A stretch of 64,000 nucleotides of DNA from Aedoeadaptatus acetigenes. GTDB lineage: Bacteria > Bacillota > Clostridia > Tissierellales > Peptoniphilaceae. The notes beneath the pieces were generated by a model. The model saw only the letters and a list, made by a program, of their open reading frames with translations. It was not told the origin of the DNA and did not search any database. This document shows positions 24,017 through 32,701 of the stretch, piece after piece. Positions within the stretch are counted from its first letter, which is position 1; every line of letters starts with the position of its first letter. Location: positions 101,108 to 165,107 of the forward strand of contig NZ_JAOQJD010000004.1 of the NCBI RefSeq assembly GCF_025566985.1, written 5' to 3'. Position numbers and translations under genes: made by a program.

Positions 24017-24039
24017 AAAAAACCCCGCGCTGCGAGGTT
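24017..24039 (-). terminator. Terminator after the ProRS-like gene
   Basis: AACCTCGC / GCGGGGTT stem (one G-T pair) with a 3-nt loop, then a run of T on the minus strand. Confidence 0.8.
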
Positions 24040-24044
24040 TCTCT

Positions 24045-25709
24045 CTAATCATTTAATGCATCGGCGATGCGCTGAAGGGCATCTTCCGCGGGGAGTTTTT
24101 CCATGTCGCCTGCGCGGCGCTTGAATTCCACCACGTTTTCTGCGGCATCTTTTCCCACGGTGAGCTGAAGCGGAATGCCCAAAAGGTCGCGGTCTTTAAA
24201 TTTCACGCCGGCGCGCTCGTTGCGGTCGTCGAGAAGGGTGGCGATGCCTTTTTCTTCAAGGGCATCGTAGAGTTTTTCCGCCAATTCCATTTGCTCTTCT
24301 TTTTTCCCATTGGCCACGGTGATGGCCACGTCGTAGGGCCCCAGGTGAAGGGGGAAGTTCGGCCCGTTCTCGTCCCGATGGTTTTCTAAAACAGCGGACA
24401 GAAGGGCCCCGGTGCGCCAGGTGGCGCCGCCTGAAATATAGGGGGCTTCCTTGCCTTCGTCGTTTAGATAGCCCACGTTCATGGCGTCGGAAAAGGCCGC
24501 GCTTGGCTTTTTGATCCGCGCCACTTCAAAGGCCTCGCGGAAGGTGTAGGGTTCGCCGGCCGGTGAGACGTCGCCTTCCGCCACGTCGAGAAGGTCGTCG
24601 GCGACTTCGCCTTCGAAATCCCTGCCGTAGTTGACGTTTTTCGTGTGGTAGTTTTCTTTGTTGGCGCCCACCACCATATTATCCATGGCGGTGACGGCGC
24701 GGTCCACGATGATCCGCGCCTTTTCCCCGAGGCCCACGGGGCCGGTGAATCCGGGGAAGGTGCCCAGCTCGAGAATGGTCTCTTCATCGAGCATGTCGAT
24801 TTTATCCCCGCTCACGCCCAGATACTTTTCAAGCTTCTTTTGATTCAGCTCCCGGTCCCCGGGCACGAAAACGAAGACCGGCTCGCCGTCGACGCGCAGG
24901 TCCACGGCTTTGGTGCAGCGGGCGGGCTCGATCCCCAACATATCGCTTAAATCTTTGATGGTGCGGGCATCGGGGGTGTAGACATCTTCCGCTTCTTTCG
25001 GTGCTTCGCCTTCAGGCAGCCGGTAGCGAATGGGGGCCTCCTCCATCATGTAAGCCGACTTGCCGTCCAAGGCCAATACATCTTTATAGCCCTCCGCCAA
25101 GGCGTAGTACACCACAGCATCCGTCGTATCCACGGCGCGGCAATCGATCCCCAGGTCATTTAAGAGATGTTCGGCGCGCCGTTTTTCCTCGCGGAAAAAG
25201 GCCTCGGCTTCGTCCCTATCGCTGTCGAAGCGCATGCCGTCAATAACAAAATAGGCGCGGGCATCGGCCAAGCCTGCCGCGGGCTTTTGCACGTCTTTGT
25301 AGCGCGTGGCCTTTTCGTAGAGAAAGAGGGGCAACTGCTTGTAGCTTTTTAATTCGCCGCTTGCGAGGCCCAAAAAGGCTTCCTCCGATTCCGGGGAAAG
25401 GGCGGCCTGTCGATTGGTGCGATCCGCCACCTTGTACATGCCGCCGTAGCTTTCCCAGCGGCCGCTTTCTTCCCACAGGGCGCGGGGTTGAAGGGGGCTC
25501 AGGGAAAGTTTCAGGCCATCTTTAAAAAAGTCTTTTTCCAGCCGCGCCTCCAAAGCCTCTTTCAGCTCGAGGCCGTAGGGCAAGAGGGTGAAAAGGCCCA
25601 CGCCGATTTCTCGCGCCATGCCACTTCTCAGCATCCACTTGTGGGCTTCGGTGCGGGCGTCCGCCGGCGCTTCCCGCAAGGTGGGCAGATAGTACTGTGA
25701 AAGTTTCAT
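24045..25709 (-). CDS. proS: Prolyl-tRNA synthetase-like protein with degraded synthetic site
   Basis: Overall a bacterial-type ProRS of 554 residues: N-terminal SQYYLPTLREAPADA, an INS/YbaK editing domain at about 241-365, and a C-terminal anticodon-binding domain. The class II core is unusual. The GPTHEE site reads SPESEE (105-110). The motif 2 region, normally F-R-x-E...RPRFGL.RGREF, reads YKDVQKPAAGLADARAYF (137-154), losing the ATP-contacting arginine and glutamates. The RGIEVGHIF segment reads REAFEVARIKK. By contrast the editing domain keeps CTKAVD with its lysine (267), VFVPGDRELN, GPVGL and VVGANKENYH. I infer poor or no aminoacylation and possible Ala-tRNA-Pro editing. It sits 8 nt after an FMN-binding lipoprotein gene. 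Automated annotation would call it proline-tRNA ligase. Confidence 0.85.
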   Translation of the reverse strand: MKLSQYYLPTLREAPADARTEAHKWMLRSGMAREIGVGLFTLLPYGLELKEALEARLEKDFFKDGLKLSLSPLQPRALWEESGRWESYGGMYKVADRTNRQAALSPESEEAFLGLASGELKSYKQLPLFLYEKATRYKDVQKPAAGLADARAYFVIDGMRFDSDRDEAEAFFREEKRRAEHLLNDLGIDCRAVDTTDAVVYYALAEGYKDVLALDGKSAYMMEEAPIRYRLPEGEAPKEAEDVYTPDARTIKDLSDMLGIEPARCTKAVDLRVDGEPVFVFVPGDRELNQKKLEKYLGVSGDKIDMLDEETILELGTFPGFTGPVGLGEKARIIVDRAVTAMDNMVVGANKENYHTKNVNYGRDFEGEVADDLLDVAEGDVSPAGEPYTFREAFEVARIKKPSAAFSDAMNVGYLNDEGKEAPYISGGATWRTGALLSAVLENHRDENGPNFPLHLGPYDVAITVANGKKEEQMELAEKLYDALEEKGIATLLDDRNERAGVKFKDRDLLGIPLQLTVGKDAAENVVEFKRRAGDMEKLPAEDALQRIADALND

Positions 25710-25717
25710 GGGTCCTC

Positions 25718-26122
25718 CTATTCCGCTTGGCGAATGCAGTTTCTCACGGCTTCCATAAAGCCGTAGGATGCCTCCGTGGCGCCGGAGATCGTGTCCACAT
25801 CCGCCGATTGTTTTCGAATGACACTGCTTTCGAGTCGATCGAAGGCATCTTCCACGACGCCGACATTTTCCTCGTGTTCCACGACGCTGACCCGGTCGAT
25901 GAAGCCGTCGCGCACCCGCATTTCGACGGAAATATCCCCGACCATGCCCCGTCCCGTGGAGACGTAGCTGCCGTCTTTTAATAAATGTCTGCCTTCCTGC
26001 CTTAATTCCACCGGTTCCGATTTATTTTCTTCGGCGACAGGCTCTTCGGCGCTGTAACTGAGGGAGCTGCCGCAGCCGGTGAGCGCAAGGCAAAGGGCCA
26101 AACTCATGGCGAGTTTTTTCAA
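25718..26122 (-). CDS. FMN-binding domain lipoprotein
   Basis: Small exported lipoprotein of 134 residues. The signal peptide ends in the lipobox LTGC (Cys17). The rest is an FMN-binding domain with DGSYVSTGRGMVGDISVEMR, a VVEHEEN stretch and the flavinylation-type signature DTISGATEASYGF, in which the threonine of SGAT can carry covalent FMN in family members such as RnfG/NqrC and extracellular electron transfer proteins. It is followed at 8 nt by the ProRS-like gene. No Rnf, Nqr or Eet cluster is in this window, so its redox partner is unknown. Confidence 0.88.
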   Translation of the reverse strand: MKKLAMSLALCLALTGCGSSLSYSAEEPVAEENKSEPVELRQEGRHLLKDGSYVSTGRGMVGDISVEMRVRDGFIDRVSVVEHEENVGVVEDAFDRLESSVIRKQSADVDTISGATEASYGFMEAVRNCIRQAE

Positions 26123-26171
26123 TGGAAATGCTCCTTATCTATATGAATCAATCAAATTATCTACTATTTCC

Positions 26172-26200
26172 ATTATAACCGATTTTCTACCATATATGGT
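26172..26200 (-). promoter_or_regulatory. Promoter region and palindrome upstream of the FMN-binding lipoprotein
   Basis: TATAAT on the minus strand (26172-26177) and a perfect 12-bp palindrome ACCATATATGGT (26189-26200) just upstream of it, where an operator would act. No -35 hexamer has ideal spacing. The LacI-type gene ends only about 20 nt upstream of this site. Confidence 0.4.
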
Positions 26201-26220
26201 GGTCAACAGACGACGAACCA

Positions 26221-27246
26221 CTATTTTTTGTCATTTAAATCCACGACGCTTTGGCGCTTAATGATTTCCACGGGCAGAAGGATCATTTCTTCGCTCTTGT
26301 CCGTGTTTTTCTTATCCAGCATTTTGAAAAGCTTGCGAATGGCCACGGCGCCGATGTCGTAATAGGGCTCTTTTACCGTGGTGAGCTTGGGCCGATAGAT
26401 ATCCGACAAGGTGCTTCCGCCGAAGCCCGCGAAGGACATGTCTTCGGGGATCTCCATGCCGTGATCCCGCATGACGTTCATCAGGTGAACGGCCATGAGA
26501 TCCTGGCTGCAGAAGAGCACGGAATACTTGCCCTTTCTGAAGTCATCTTCGTGTTCTTCGAAAAGCTCCAAGGCGTCGGCTTCGGTGAGGCCTTCGCAGT
26601 AGAGGGTGGAGGGCTTTAAGCCCGCCGCACGCATGGCGTCGCGGTAGCCGCGAATCTTGTATTTTTCGTTGGTGCGGTCCATGTCTTTTCGCATGGCCAC
26701 GTAGCCGATGGATTTGTGGCCCATATTGATCAGGTAGTCGGTCATATTGTAGGAGGCGGCCTTGTTGTTAATGGTGACGGTGGGCGCCTCGTCTACATTG
26801 TAGAAGCGGTTAATGACCACGCAGGGAATTTTAAATTCGTCCAGCTTGTAGAGGAGCTTTTGATTTAAAATTTCCGAAATAATAATGATCCCTTCCACTT
26901 GTTTTTGGCTGAAGAGATTGGCGAATTTGATTTCCACTTCCGGATCGTCGTAGGACGAGGAGAGCAGAATGTCGTAATTGTACATGCGGCCGATTTCTTC
27001 CACGCCGCGCAAGACTTGGGAGACGTATTGGTTCCCTATATCGGAGACGATGACGCCGATAATGTTGCTCTTTTTCGTGACCAGGCTTCGGGCCACTTCG
27101 TTGGGCTTGTAATCCAGTACGCTGATGGCGTGAAGCACCCGCCGGCGCGCCTCGGGACTCACGGGTTTGGAGTCGTTGATGACGCGGGATACGGTCGAAA
27201 TGGACACGTCCGCCATTTTTGCTACGTCTTTAATGGTCGATGCCAT
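26221..27246 (-). CDS. LacI/CcpA-family transcriptional regulator
   Basis: DNA-binding repressor or activator of 341 residues. The N-terminal LacI helix-turn-helix is typical (TIKDVAKMADVSISTVSRVI) and is followed by the hinge helix LDYKPNEVARSLV. A periplasmic-binding-protein-like effector domain covers residues 60-335 with IIGVIVSDIGNQYVSQVLRG and SVLFCSQDLMAVHLMN. Its ATG is 3 nt after the lipid-kinase stop, so the two genes are translationally coupled. The effector cannot be deduced. It could be a global CcpA-like regulator, but no cre-like site was convincing in the window. Confidence 0.93.
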   Translation of the reverse strand: MASTIKDVAKMADVSISTVSRVINDSKPVSPEARRRVLHAISVLDYKPNEVARSLVTKKSNIIGVIVSDIGNQYVSQVLRGVEEIGRMYNYDILLSSSYDDPEVEIKFANLFSQKQVEGIIIISEILNQKLLYKLDEFKIPCVVINRFYNVDEAPTVTINNKAASYNMTDYLINMGHKSIGYVAMRKDMDRTNEKYKIRGYRDAMRAAGLKPSTLYCEGLTEADALELFEEHEDDFRKGKYSVLFCSQDLMAVHLMNVMRDHGMEIPEDMSFAGFGGSTLSDIYRPKLTTVKEPYYDIGAVAIRKLFKMLDKKNTDKSEEMILLPVEIIKRQSVVDLNDKK

Positions 27247-27248
27247 AC

Positions 27249-28142
27249 TTACCTCCTATTTGTAATCAGTTGAATGGCGCCCGGCACCACTTCGATGGTT
27301 TGCGGCAAGCGGGGGCCTTTTTCGCCGTCGATGTCCACGTGCATGGACTTATCCGCCTCGACGGTGATCTTTTTTCCGTGGCGATAGATGAAATGATCGT
27401 GGTCGATGTGTTTTCCCAGGCCGATGGTGCGGAAAAGCTCCAAGAGTTTCGAGATGGTCATCTCTTCGATGACCGCGAGCTCCAAAAGCCCGTCGGTAAC
27501 GTCGGCTTCAGGGGAAATTTTCGAAAAGCCGCCGACGCTGTTGGAATTGGACACCATGACCATCATTGCCTTGGTGTCGATGACTTCGCCGTCGCAGTCG
27601 ATGTGAACGTCGAAGCCGCTTTTTAAAAAGTCTTTTTCGCGAAACATGCGAAAGCCCTCGGCGTAGTAGGCGAGTCTGCCCACGGCGGATTTTGCCTCGT
27701 CGGGTACTTTGTAGCCGATTTCCGAAAATACGCCCACGGCACAGACATTAATAAAGGCGCTGTCTCCGCAGAGGCCGATGTCCACGGCGCATGTTTCTCC
27801 TTCCGCGATCATGGTGTAAAAATCATAGGGATCTTTCGGCATGCCCATGGATTCGGCGAAGTCGTTGACCGTGCCCGCCGGATAAATGGCGAGAGGCGTG
27901 GTTCGCTTCGCTTCATACATTCCGGAGACCACTTCGTTCACCGTGCCGTCGCCGCCTACGGAGATGATGCAATCTTCCCCGTCGTCAGTGGCGGCAAATG
28001 CTCGGGCGTCTCCTGCTTTTTGCGTAAAATTAAGTAACACGGACGTTCCCTTTGATGCAAAGGGGGCGATTAGTTTTTTTATAATTTCAATGGCCCCTTC
28101 CCGGCCGCTGGAAGGGTTGGCAATAATCTTGATTTTTTCCAT
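27249..28142 (-). CDS. Diacylglycerol/lipid kinase family protein (YegS/DgkB type)
   Basis: Cytoplasmic ATP-dependent lipid kinase. The 297-residue protein starts with the ANPSSGR motif, has the catalytic SVGGDGTVNEVVSG nucleotide-binding loop (about residues 60-75) and the PAGTVNDFA segment, then a C-terminal beta-sandwich with VDGLLELAVIEE-like features (DGLLELAVI). This is the family containing DgkB, YegS and sphingosine kinases. It likely phosphorylates diacylglycerol for phospholipid recycling. It is followed directly by the LacI-type gene. TATAAT on the minus strand at 28159-28164 is a candidate -10 box. Confidence 0.92.
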   Translation of the reverse strand: MEKIKIIANPSSGREGAIEIIKKLIAPFASKGTSVLLNFTQKAGDARAFAATDDGEDCIISVGGDGTVNEVVSGMYEAKRTTPLAIYPAGTVNDFAESMGMPKDPYDFYTMIAEGETCAVDIGLCGDSAFINVCAVGVFSEIGYKVPDEAKSAVGRLAYYAEGFRMFREKDFLKSGFDVHIDCDGEVIDTKAMMVMVSNSNSVGGFSKISPEADVTDGLLELAVIEEMTISKLLELFRTIGLGKHIDHDHFIYRHGKKITVEADKSMHVDIDGEKGPRLPQTIEVVPGAIQLITNRR

Positions 28143-28482
28143 TTAAACCTCCGCTTTTATTATACGCTATGGGGAACGATCTCACAAAGAGGAATCTTGC
28201 TTTTTCCTTCCCTTTTGTTCGGAAAATTTTCCCGAAGGGCGCGGGAAATAACGCGCTTTTTACCGAAAAATGGGCTTTTTGATCGGAATAGATTCCGTTT
28301 TTGCCGCGAATTTGCCCCCGTGCAGGAAAAAGATTTTATTTTTCCCCGCGAAATGCACGGCCGATTGCGGCAAGCGTTTCTTTCCTTTTCCCCGCGTGTG
28401 ATTTTTTAAGGGACGCTTTTTTACACGGCCTTTATTTTTTTCTAACGCCCGTCCTTTATACTTGAGGCGTCGTTTCGGGCAA
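28143..28482. other. Gene-free stretch between the lipid kinase and DUF948 genes
   Basis: About 340 nt rich in T and C runs with no coding-like frame. Apart from the candidate -10 box of the lipid kinase at 28159-28164, I see no identifiable element. Its composition resembles the gene-free stretch at 11763-12152. Confidence 0.45.
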
Positions 28483-28511
28483 GAAAAAAGAAGCGGCTTA
28501 AAACCGCTTCT
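28483..28511 (-). terminator. Terminator after the DUF948 gene
   Basis: AGAAGCGG / CCGCTTCT stem with a 7-nt loop and six T on the minus strand. Confidence 0.85.
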
Positions 28512-28522
28512 CTTGTTTTGTC

Positions 28523-29017
28523 TTACCGCGTGCGCAACACGTCTCTCAATGCTTCCAATACTTCCCGCATAATATAGAAGTAATCCACCACATTGTTGGC
28601 GTTGAAGGAGATGGTCTTTGCCGTGTCCGAAATGGAATCGGAGACCACCTCGGCGGTGTTTTTCAACTTCAAAGACGTTTGATCCACGGTGCGCGCCACA
28701 TTGTCGACGGTGTCCGTGACGTCCCCTACGGTGGAGGCGATCTTTTCCACTTCCGGCTTCACGACTTCCACCATTTCCGTGGCGTCGGTGGTGAGGCGGG
28801 AGGCGTTGGATGAGATAATGGTGACATTATCGGTGATCGTCGGGAGCTTTTGCATGGTGTCGTCGATGACGGCTTCGTGGGTCTCCAATTTGGTTTTGAC
28901 GACCTTTAAAATGCCGGCGACGTTTTTCAGGGTGATCATTAAAAAGACCAGGGCCCCGATTCCCGCAAGGTAGAGTAGAAAGCGCAAGAGGTCGTGCAAA
29001 TTAATCATGGTGTCCAT
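28523..29017 (-). CDS. DUF948-like membrane-anchored coiled-coil protein
   Basis: Protein of 164 residues with one N-terminal transmembrane segment (about 11-33, LLYLAGIGALVFLMITL), then a long amphipathic helix rich in Thr, Val and Asp with repeated TVDN/TSD patterns. This is the DUF948 arrangement, often encoded next to YtxH proteins in Bacillota, as here (15 nt downstream of that gene). The function is unknown; family context suggests envelope or general stress. The C-terminal half contains four similar 'V.D..DT' heptad-like blocks. Confidence 0.8.
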   Translation of the reverse strand: MDTMINLHDLLRFLLYLAGIGALVFLMITLKNVAGILKVVKTKLETHEAVIDDTMQKLPTITDNVTIISSNASRLTTDATEMVEVVKPEVEKIASTVGDVTDTVDNVARTVDQTSLKLKNTAEVVSDSISDTAKTISFNANNVVDYFYIMREVLEALRDVLRTR

Positions 29018-29032
29018 TGTGACCTCCGTGTT

Positions 29033-29593
29033 CTACTTGCTTTTCTTTTCGTCTTTTACAACCTTTTCGGATTTCTTTTCTGCGTCTTCTGCCGCTTTGG
29101 CGATTTTATCGGCGCTGTCTTTTACTTGGCCTTTCGCTTCTTTCGCTTGTACTTTGGTTTCTTCGCCTACTTCTTTGGCTGCGTCGCCGACGGCCTTGGC
29201 GGATTCTTTTAATTCGCCCTTGACGTTTTCGCCTTCTTCGCGAACGATTTGGCCGATGGCTTTTGCCTTGGCCTTTGCGATTTCGGCATCGTCGCGCACT
29301 TCGTCGGCCTTAATGGCGGCGCGAAGTTTTAAATCATCGTAGGTGTCTTGTACGGCTTGTTGGGCTTCGTAGGCGCGAATGGATAATTCATCGGCCGTGT
29401 CCAGAGCCATGTCTTTGGCGTTTTCAGCCAATTCTCTCGAGCGATCGGCGATGTCTTCGCGGGTCTTTTTGCCGCTTTGGGGAGCGAGCAAGAGGCCTGC
29501 TGCGGCGCCGACGGCGGCACCTAAGGCGAATTTACGGGCCCGTTCTTCTCTTAAGTAGCGTTCACGTTCTCTTCTTACAAAATCAAAAATCAT
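29033..29593 (-). CDS. YtxH-domain protein with long alanine/lysine helical tail
   Basis: Protein of 186 residues. The N-terminus carries a glycine/alanine-rich membrane-associated segment typical of YtxH (KFALGAAVGAAAGLLLAPQSGK, positions about 22-43 in pieces KFALGAAVGAAAG and LLLAPQSGKKTRED). The rest is one highly charged, alanine-rich helix with repeated KE/KD/AK 11-mer-like blocks reminiscent of LEA-type proteins. ATG 29593 is preferred (GGAGG, 9-nt spacing) over the TTG three codons earlier. YtxH proteins are often induced by general stress. Forms an operon with the DUF948-like gene. Confidence 0.83.
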   Translation of the reverse strand: MIFDFVRRERERYLREERARKFALGAAVGAAAGLLLAPQSGKKTREDIADRSRELAENAKDMALDTADELSIRAYEAQQAVQDTYDDLKLRAAIKADEVRDDAEIAKAKAKAIGQIVREEGENVKGELKESAKAVGDAAKEVGEETKVQAKEAKGQVKDSADKIAKAAEDAEKKSEKVVKDEKKSK

Positions 29594-29622
29594 AGTCGTC
29601 AACCTCCAGTTTTTCAGTTAGT

Positions 29623-29651
29623 ATTGTAATGGTACCCAAGCACGGTGTAAA
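29623..29651 (-). promoter_or_regulatory. Sigma-A promoter of the ytxH-DUF948 operon
   Basis: TTTACA (29646-29651), exactly 17 bp, TACAAT (29623-29628) on the minus strand, about 30 nt upstream of the YtxH start. Confidence 0.7.
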
Positions 29652-29701
29652 GTATGCAGATTATCGGAAATTTCTCATATGAATCGGAAAGGAGACTTCC
29701 T

Positions 29702-30496
29702 TTGCTCATCGACTCCCACAGCCACTCCCGCTTTTCCTTCGACTCCGAAGCGGATTGCGAAGAAAATATTCTCGCCGCCATCAAGGCCGGCCTCGGCGGT
29801 TTGGCCTTTACCGATCACATCGACCGGGTGGACGGCCCCTTGGATTTTTGTTTCGACTTCGACGACTACATCCGCACCCTTCTTCCTTTGAAGGCCCGCT
29901 ACGAAGACCGGATCCTCGTGCTCATCGGCGCGGAAATTGGATTGAATCTCCGGAAAAATGATTGGATCGAATCGGCCATGGCAGACGATCGCTTCGATTA
30001 CTTTATCGGCTCCCTCCACACGGTGGATAATAAAGACGTGGCATCAACTTTATACACCTATAAGGGGGATCTGAAGCCTTTTTATAAAAACTACTACGAC
30101 GCCATGGTGGAAGCCGCCACGAACACAAGGGGCTATCATATTCTGGGCCACATGGATTATTTGGATCGCTACGTACAGGACAAGGGAATGATCCCTCCCT
30201 TCGCCTTTTACAGAGATCAGGTGGCGGCGGTGCTGGAGCATTTGATCCGAAAGGATTTGGTCCTCGAATACAATACGGCGGGCAAGTACAAGGGCCTCTC
30301 CTACGGCAATCCCAAGGATGACATCCTTCGCCTCTACCGGGATCTGGGGGGCGAGCGAATCTGCCTTTCTTCCGACGGCCACAAATCGGCACACATAGGC
30401 CGGGATTTCGAATCGGCGAAAAATCATCTGATTCATTTGGGCTTTACCTGCGCCACCTATTTCGAAAAGAAGGTGCCGAAGGAAGTTCCTCTTTAG
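29702..30496 (+). CDS. PHP-domain histidinol-phosphatase-like protein
   Basis: Metal-dependent phosphatase of the PHP superfamily, HisK-like. The start is taken as TTG 29702: AAAGGAG lies 7 nt upstream and the PHP motif starts at once (DSHSHSRFS). An upstream in-frame ATG (29654) lacks a site. Ligand motifs in order: DSHSHS, AFTDHID, GAEIGL, GSLHTVD, LGHMDYLDRY and SSDGHKSAHIG. Length (264 residues) fits HisK/YtvP-type histidinol phosphatases. No histidine biosynthesis gene is nearby, so the true substrate is uncertain. It is divergently oriented from the ytxH operon. Confidence 0.88.
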   Translation: MLIDSHSHSRFSFDSEADCEENILAAIKAGLGGLAFTDHIDRVDGPLDFCFDFDDYIRTLLPLKARYEDRILVLIGAEIGLNLRKNDWIESAMADDRFDYFIGSLHTVDNKDVASTLYTYKGDLKPFYKNYYDAMVEAATNTRGYHILGHMDYLDRYVQDKGMIPPFAFYRDQVAAVLEHLIRKDLVLEYNTAGKYKGLSYGNPKDDILRLYRDLGGERICLSSDGHKSAHIGRDFESAKNHLIHLGFTCATYFEKKVPKEVPL

Positions 30497-30790
30497 GATT
30501 AAGTTTATCTCTTTTTTACAAAAAGACCACGGTGAGGAAACATTTCTCCATTATACTGGTTGTGGAAATCGGGAAAGACCGATGGCCTATTTCTAAGTTT
30601 TCATTTCTCACTCCCTTTATGAGGCGGCGCGACGCGTCGTCTTTTTATTTGCTTATATGGACAATAAAATATACAATCTACTTTGAAAACGCTCTACCAT
30701 TTTAAATCAGAAAAAGGTATACTGGTACTTGACGATTATATGGTTCAAGAAACGGTATTGTCGTTTTTATAACAGAATAGAGGAGGTTGT

Positions 30791-32701
30791 ATGACGAGTA
30801 TCGCGTATCAATTATTGGAAAGCCATTTGCTGGAAGGCACGCTCTCTCCCGGCGAAGAGATTAAATTGAAAATCGATCAAACCCTGACGCAAGACTCCAC
30901 GGGCACCATGGTGTATTTGCAATTGGAAGCCATGGGCATCGACGACATTCAAACGGAGCTCTCCGTGGCCTACATCGACCACAATATGCTGCAAACGGGC
31001 TTTGAAAATCCCGACGATCACGAATTTATTCAGTCGGCTGCGGCGAAATACGGCCTCGTCTTTTCAAAACCCGGCGGCGGCATTTGCCATCAGGTGCAAC
31101 TGGAGCAGTTTGCCGCACCGGGCAAGACCTTGGTAGGCAGCGACTCCCACACGCCCACAGCCGGCGGCCTCGGCGCCCTCGCCATCGGCGCCGGAGGATT
31201 GGATGTGGCCGTGGCCATGGCCAGCGGCTTCTACTTCCTGAAAGTGCCCAAGGTTTTAAACGTGCGCCTCAGGGGCAAATTAAAACCCGGCACGAACGGC
31301 AAGGACGTGATCCTGGCCATTTTAGGGAAAAAGACCGTAAAGGGCGGCACGGGCTACATCGTGGAATATTCCGGCGACGGCGTGAAGAATCTTTCCGTCA
31401 CGGATCGCGCCACCATTTGCAATATGGGAGCCGAGCTCGGCGCCACCACCTCCGTCTTCCCCTCCGACGAAGTTACCCGGGCCTTTTTGAAGCGCCACGG
31501 CCGTGAAGAGGCCTTCGTGCCCCTGGCCGCGACCGAGGATGCCGTCTATGACGAGGTGCTTGATATCAATCTTTCCGAAATCGAGCCCGCCGTGGCCAAG
31601 CCCCACTTGCCGGATCAATACGAAAAGGTGAAGGACCTGGGCATGGTGAAGGTGGATCAAGTGGCCATCGGCAGCTGCACCAATTCCTCTTACACGGACA
31701 TGATGAAGGTGGCTCAAATCTTAAAGGGCAAAAAGGTGCACGAAGACGTGAGCCTGGTCATCTCTCCGGGGAGCGCCACCATATTAAACGCCCTGTCGAA
31801 AAACGGCGCACTGGCCATTATGATCGAAGCCGGCGCCCGCATTTTGGAAAGCGCCTGCGGCCCCTGCATCGGCATGGGCCAGGCACCGAAGTCCGGCGCC
31901 GTGAGCCTGCGCTCCTTTAACAGAAACTTTAAGGGCAGGAGCGGCACAAAGGATGCAAAGATCTACCTCGCAGGCCCTGAAACCTGCGCCGCCTCCGCCA
32001 TCACCGGCTACATTACCACGCCGGATTCGGTGGATGCCGTCGAAGAGCCGGATCACTACGAGCACGCCACCAATTACCTGATCTATCCCAAGGAAAAAGC
32101 CGCGCGCCCGAAGGACGTGAAGATGGGACCGAACATTAAGCCCTTCCCCATGGCACATCCCTTGGAAGATGGTTTTGAAAAGACCATTCTTCTCAAGGCC
32201 TCGGACAATGTGACCACCGACGACATTTGCCCCTCCACGGCAAAGCTTCTGCCCTACCGGAGCAATATTCCCGAGCTTTCCAAGCACGCCTTCTCCACTT
32301 TGGTAGACGACTTTAAGGCCCGGGCGGAAAAACACGGCGGCGGCATTGTCGTCGGCGGCGACAATTACGGCCAAGGCTCCAGCCGGGAGCACGCGGCCCT
32401 CTTGCCCCTGTATTTAGGCGTGGAGGCCATCGTGGCAAAAAGCTTCGCCCGCATCCACCGCTCCAATTTAATCAATATGGGCATTCTTCCCTTGGTCTTT
32501 AAAGATCCCGCCGATTACGACAAGTTAAAAGAAGGCGAAACCATCTCCATGAAAGACTTAAAGGCCTCGGTTAAAAGCGGCGAATTTATCTTAACCGCCG
32601 GCGGAGAAGACATTCCCCTCGTCGGCGACTTCAGCGAACGGGAAAAGACCATGCTCTTGGAAGGCGGCTATTTAAATTACACGAAAAACAGGAGGGCATA
32701 A
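30791..32701 (+). CDS. acn: Aconitate hydratase
   Basis: Converts citrate to isocitrate through cis-aconitate with a [4Fe-4S] cluster. The 636-residue protein is of the shorter aconitase type. The cluster cysteines are visible: GSCTNSSYTDM (first) and ACGPCIGMG (second and third). Other conserved parts are VGSDSHTPTAGGLGA near the N-terminus, SDNVTTDDICP, and the C-terminal swivel domain with GGDNYGQGSSREHAAL, FARIHRSNLINMG. AGGAGG precedes the ATG. Its TAA stop overlaps the ATG of the isocitrate dehydrogenase gene by one base. First gene of the oxidative half-TCA operon. Confidence 0.95.
   Translation: MTSIAYQLLESHLLEGTLSPGEEIKLKIDQTLTQDSTGTMVYLQLEAMGIDDIQTELSVAYIDHNMLQTGFENPDDHEFIQSAAAKYGLVFSKPGGGICHQVQLEQFAAPGKTLVGSDSHTPTAGGLGALAIGAGGLDVAVAMASGFYFLKVPKVLNVRLRGKLKPGTNGKDVILAILGKKTVKGGTGYIVEYSGDGVKNLSVTDRATICNMGAELGATTSVFPSDEVTRAFLKRHGREEAFVPLAATEDAVYDEVLDINLSEIEPAVAKPHLPDQYEKVKDLGMVKVDQVAIGSCTNSSYTDMMKVAQILKGKKVHEDVSLVISPGSATILNALSKNGALAIMIEAGARILESACGPCIGMGQAPKSGAVSLRSFNRNFKGRSGTKDAKIYLAGPETCAASAITGYITTPDSVDAVEEPDHYEHATNYLIYPKEKAARPKDVKMGPNIKPFPMAHPLEDGFEKTILLKASDNVTTDDICPSTAKLLPYRSNIPELSKHAFSTLVDDFKARAEKHGGGIVVGGDNYGQGSSREHAALLPLYLGVEAIVAKSFARIHRSNLINMGILPLVFKDPADYDKLKEGETISMKDLKASVKSGEFILTAGGEDIPLVGDFSEREKTMLLEGGYLNYTKNRRA

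Noticed and set aside
25710..25717. T-box leader for the ProRS-like gene
   Set aside because: Only 8 nt separate it from the preceding gene; no room for a leader RNA.
30681..30700. cre-like sequence (TGAAAACG...) upstream of aconitase
   Set aside because: The right half does not fit the catabolite-response consensus; spacing is off by two.
31784..32392. 202-codon minus-strand frame inside acn
   Set aside because: Antisense artefact; aconitase motifs on the plus strand are complete.
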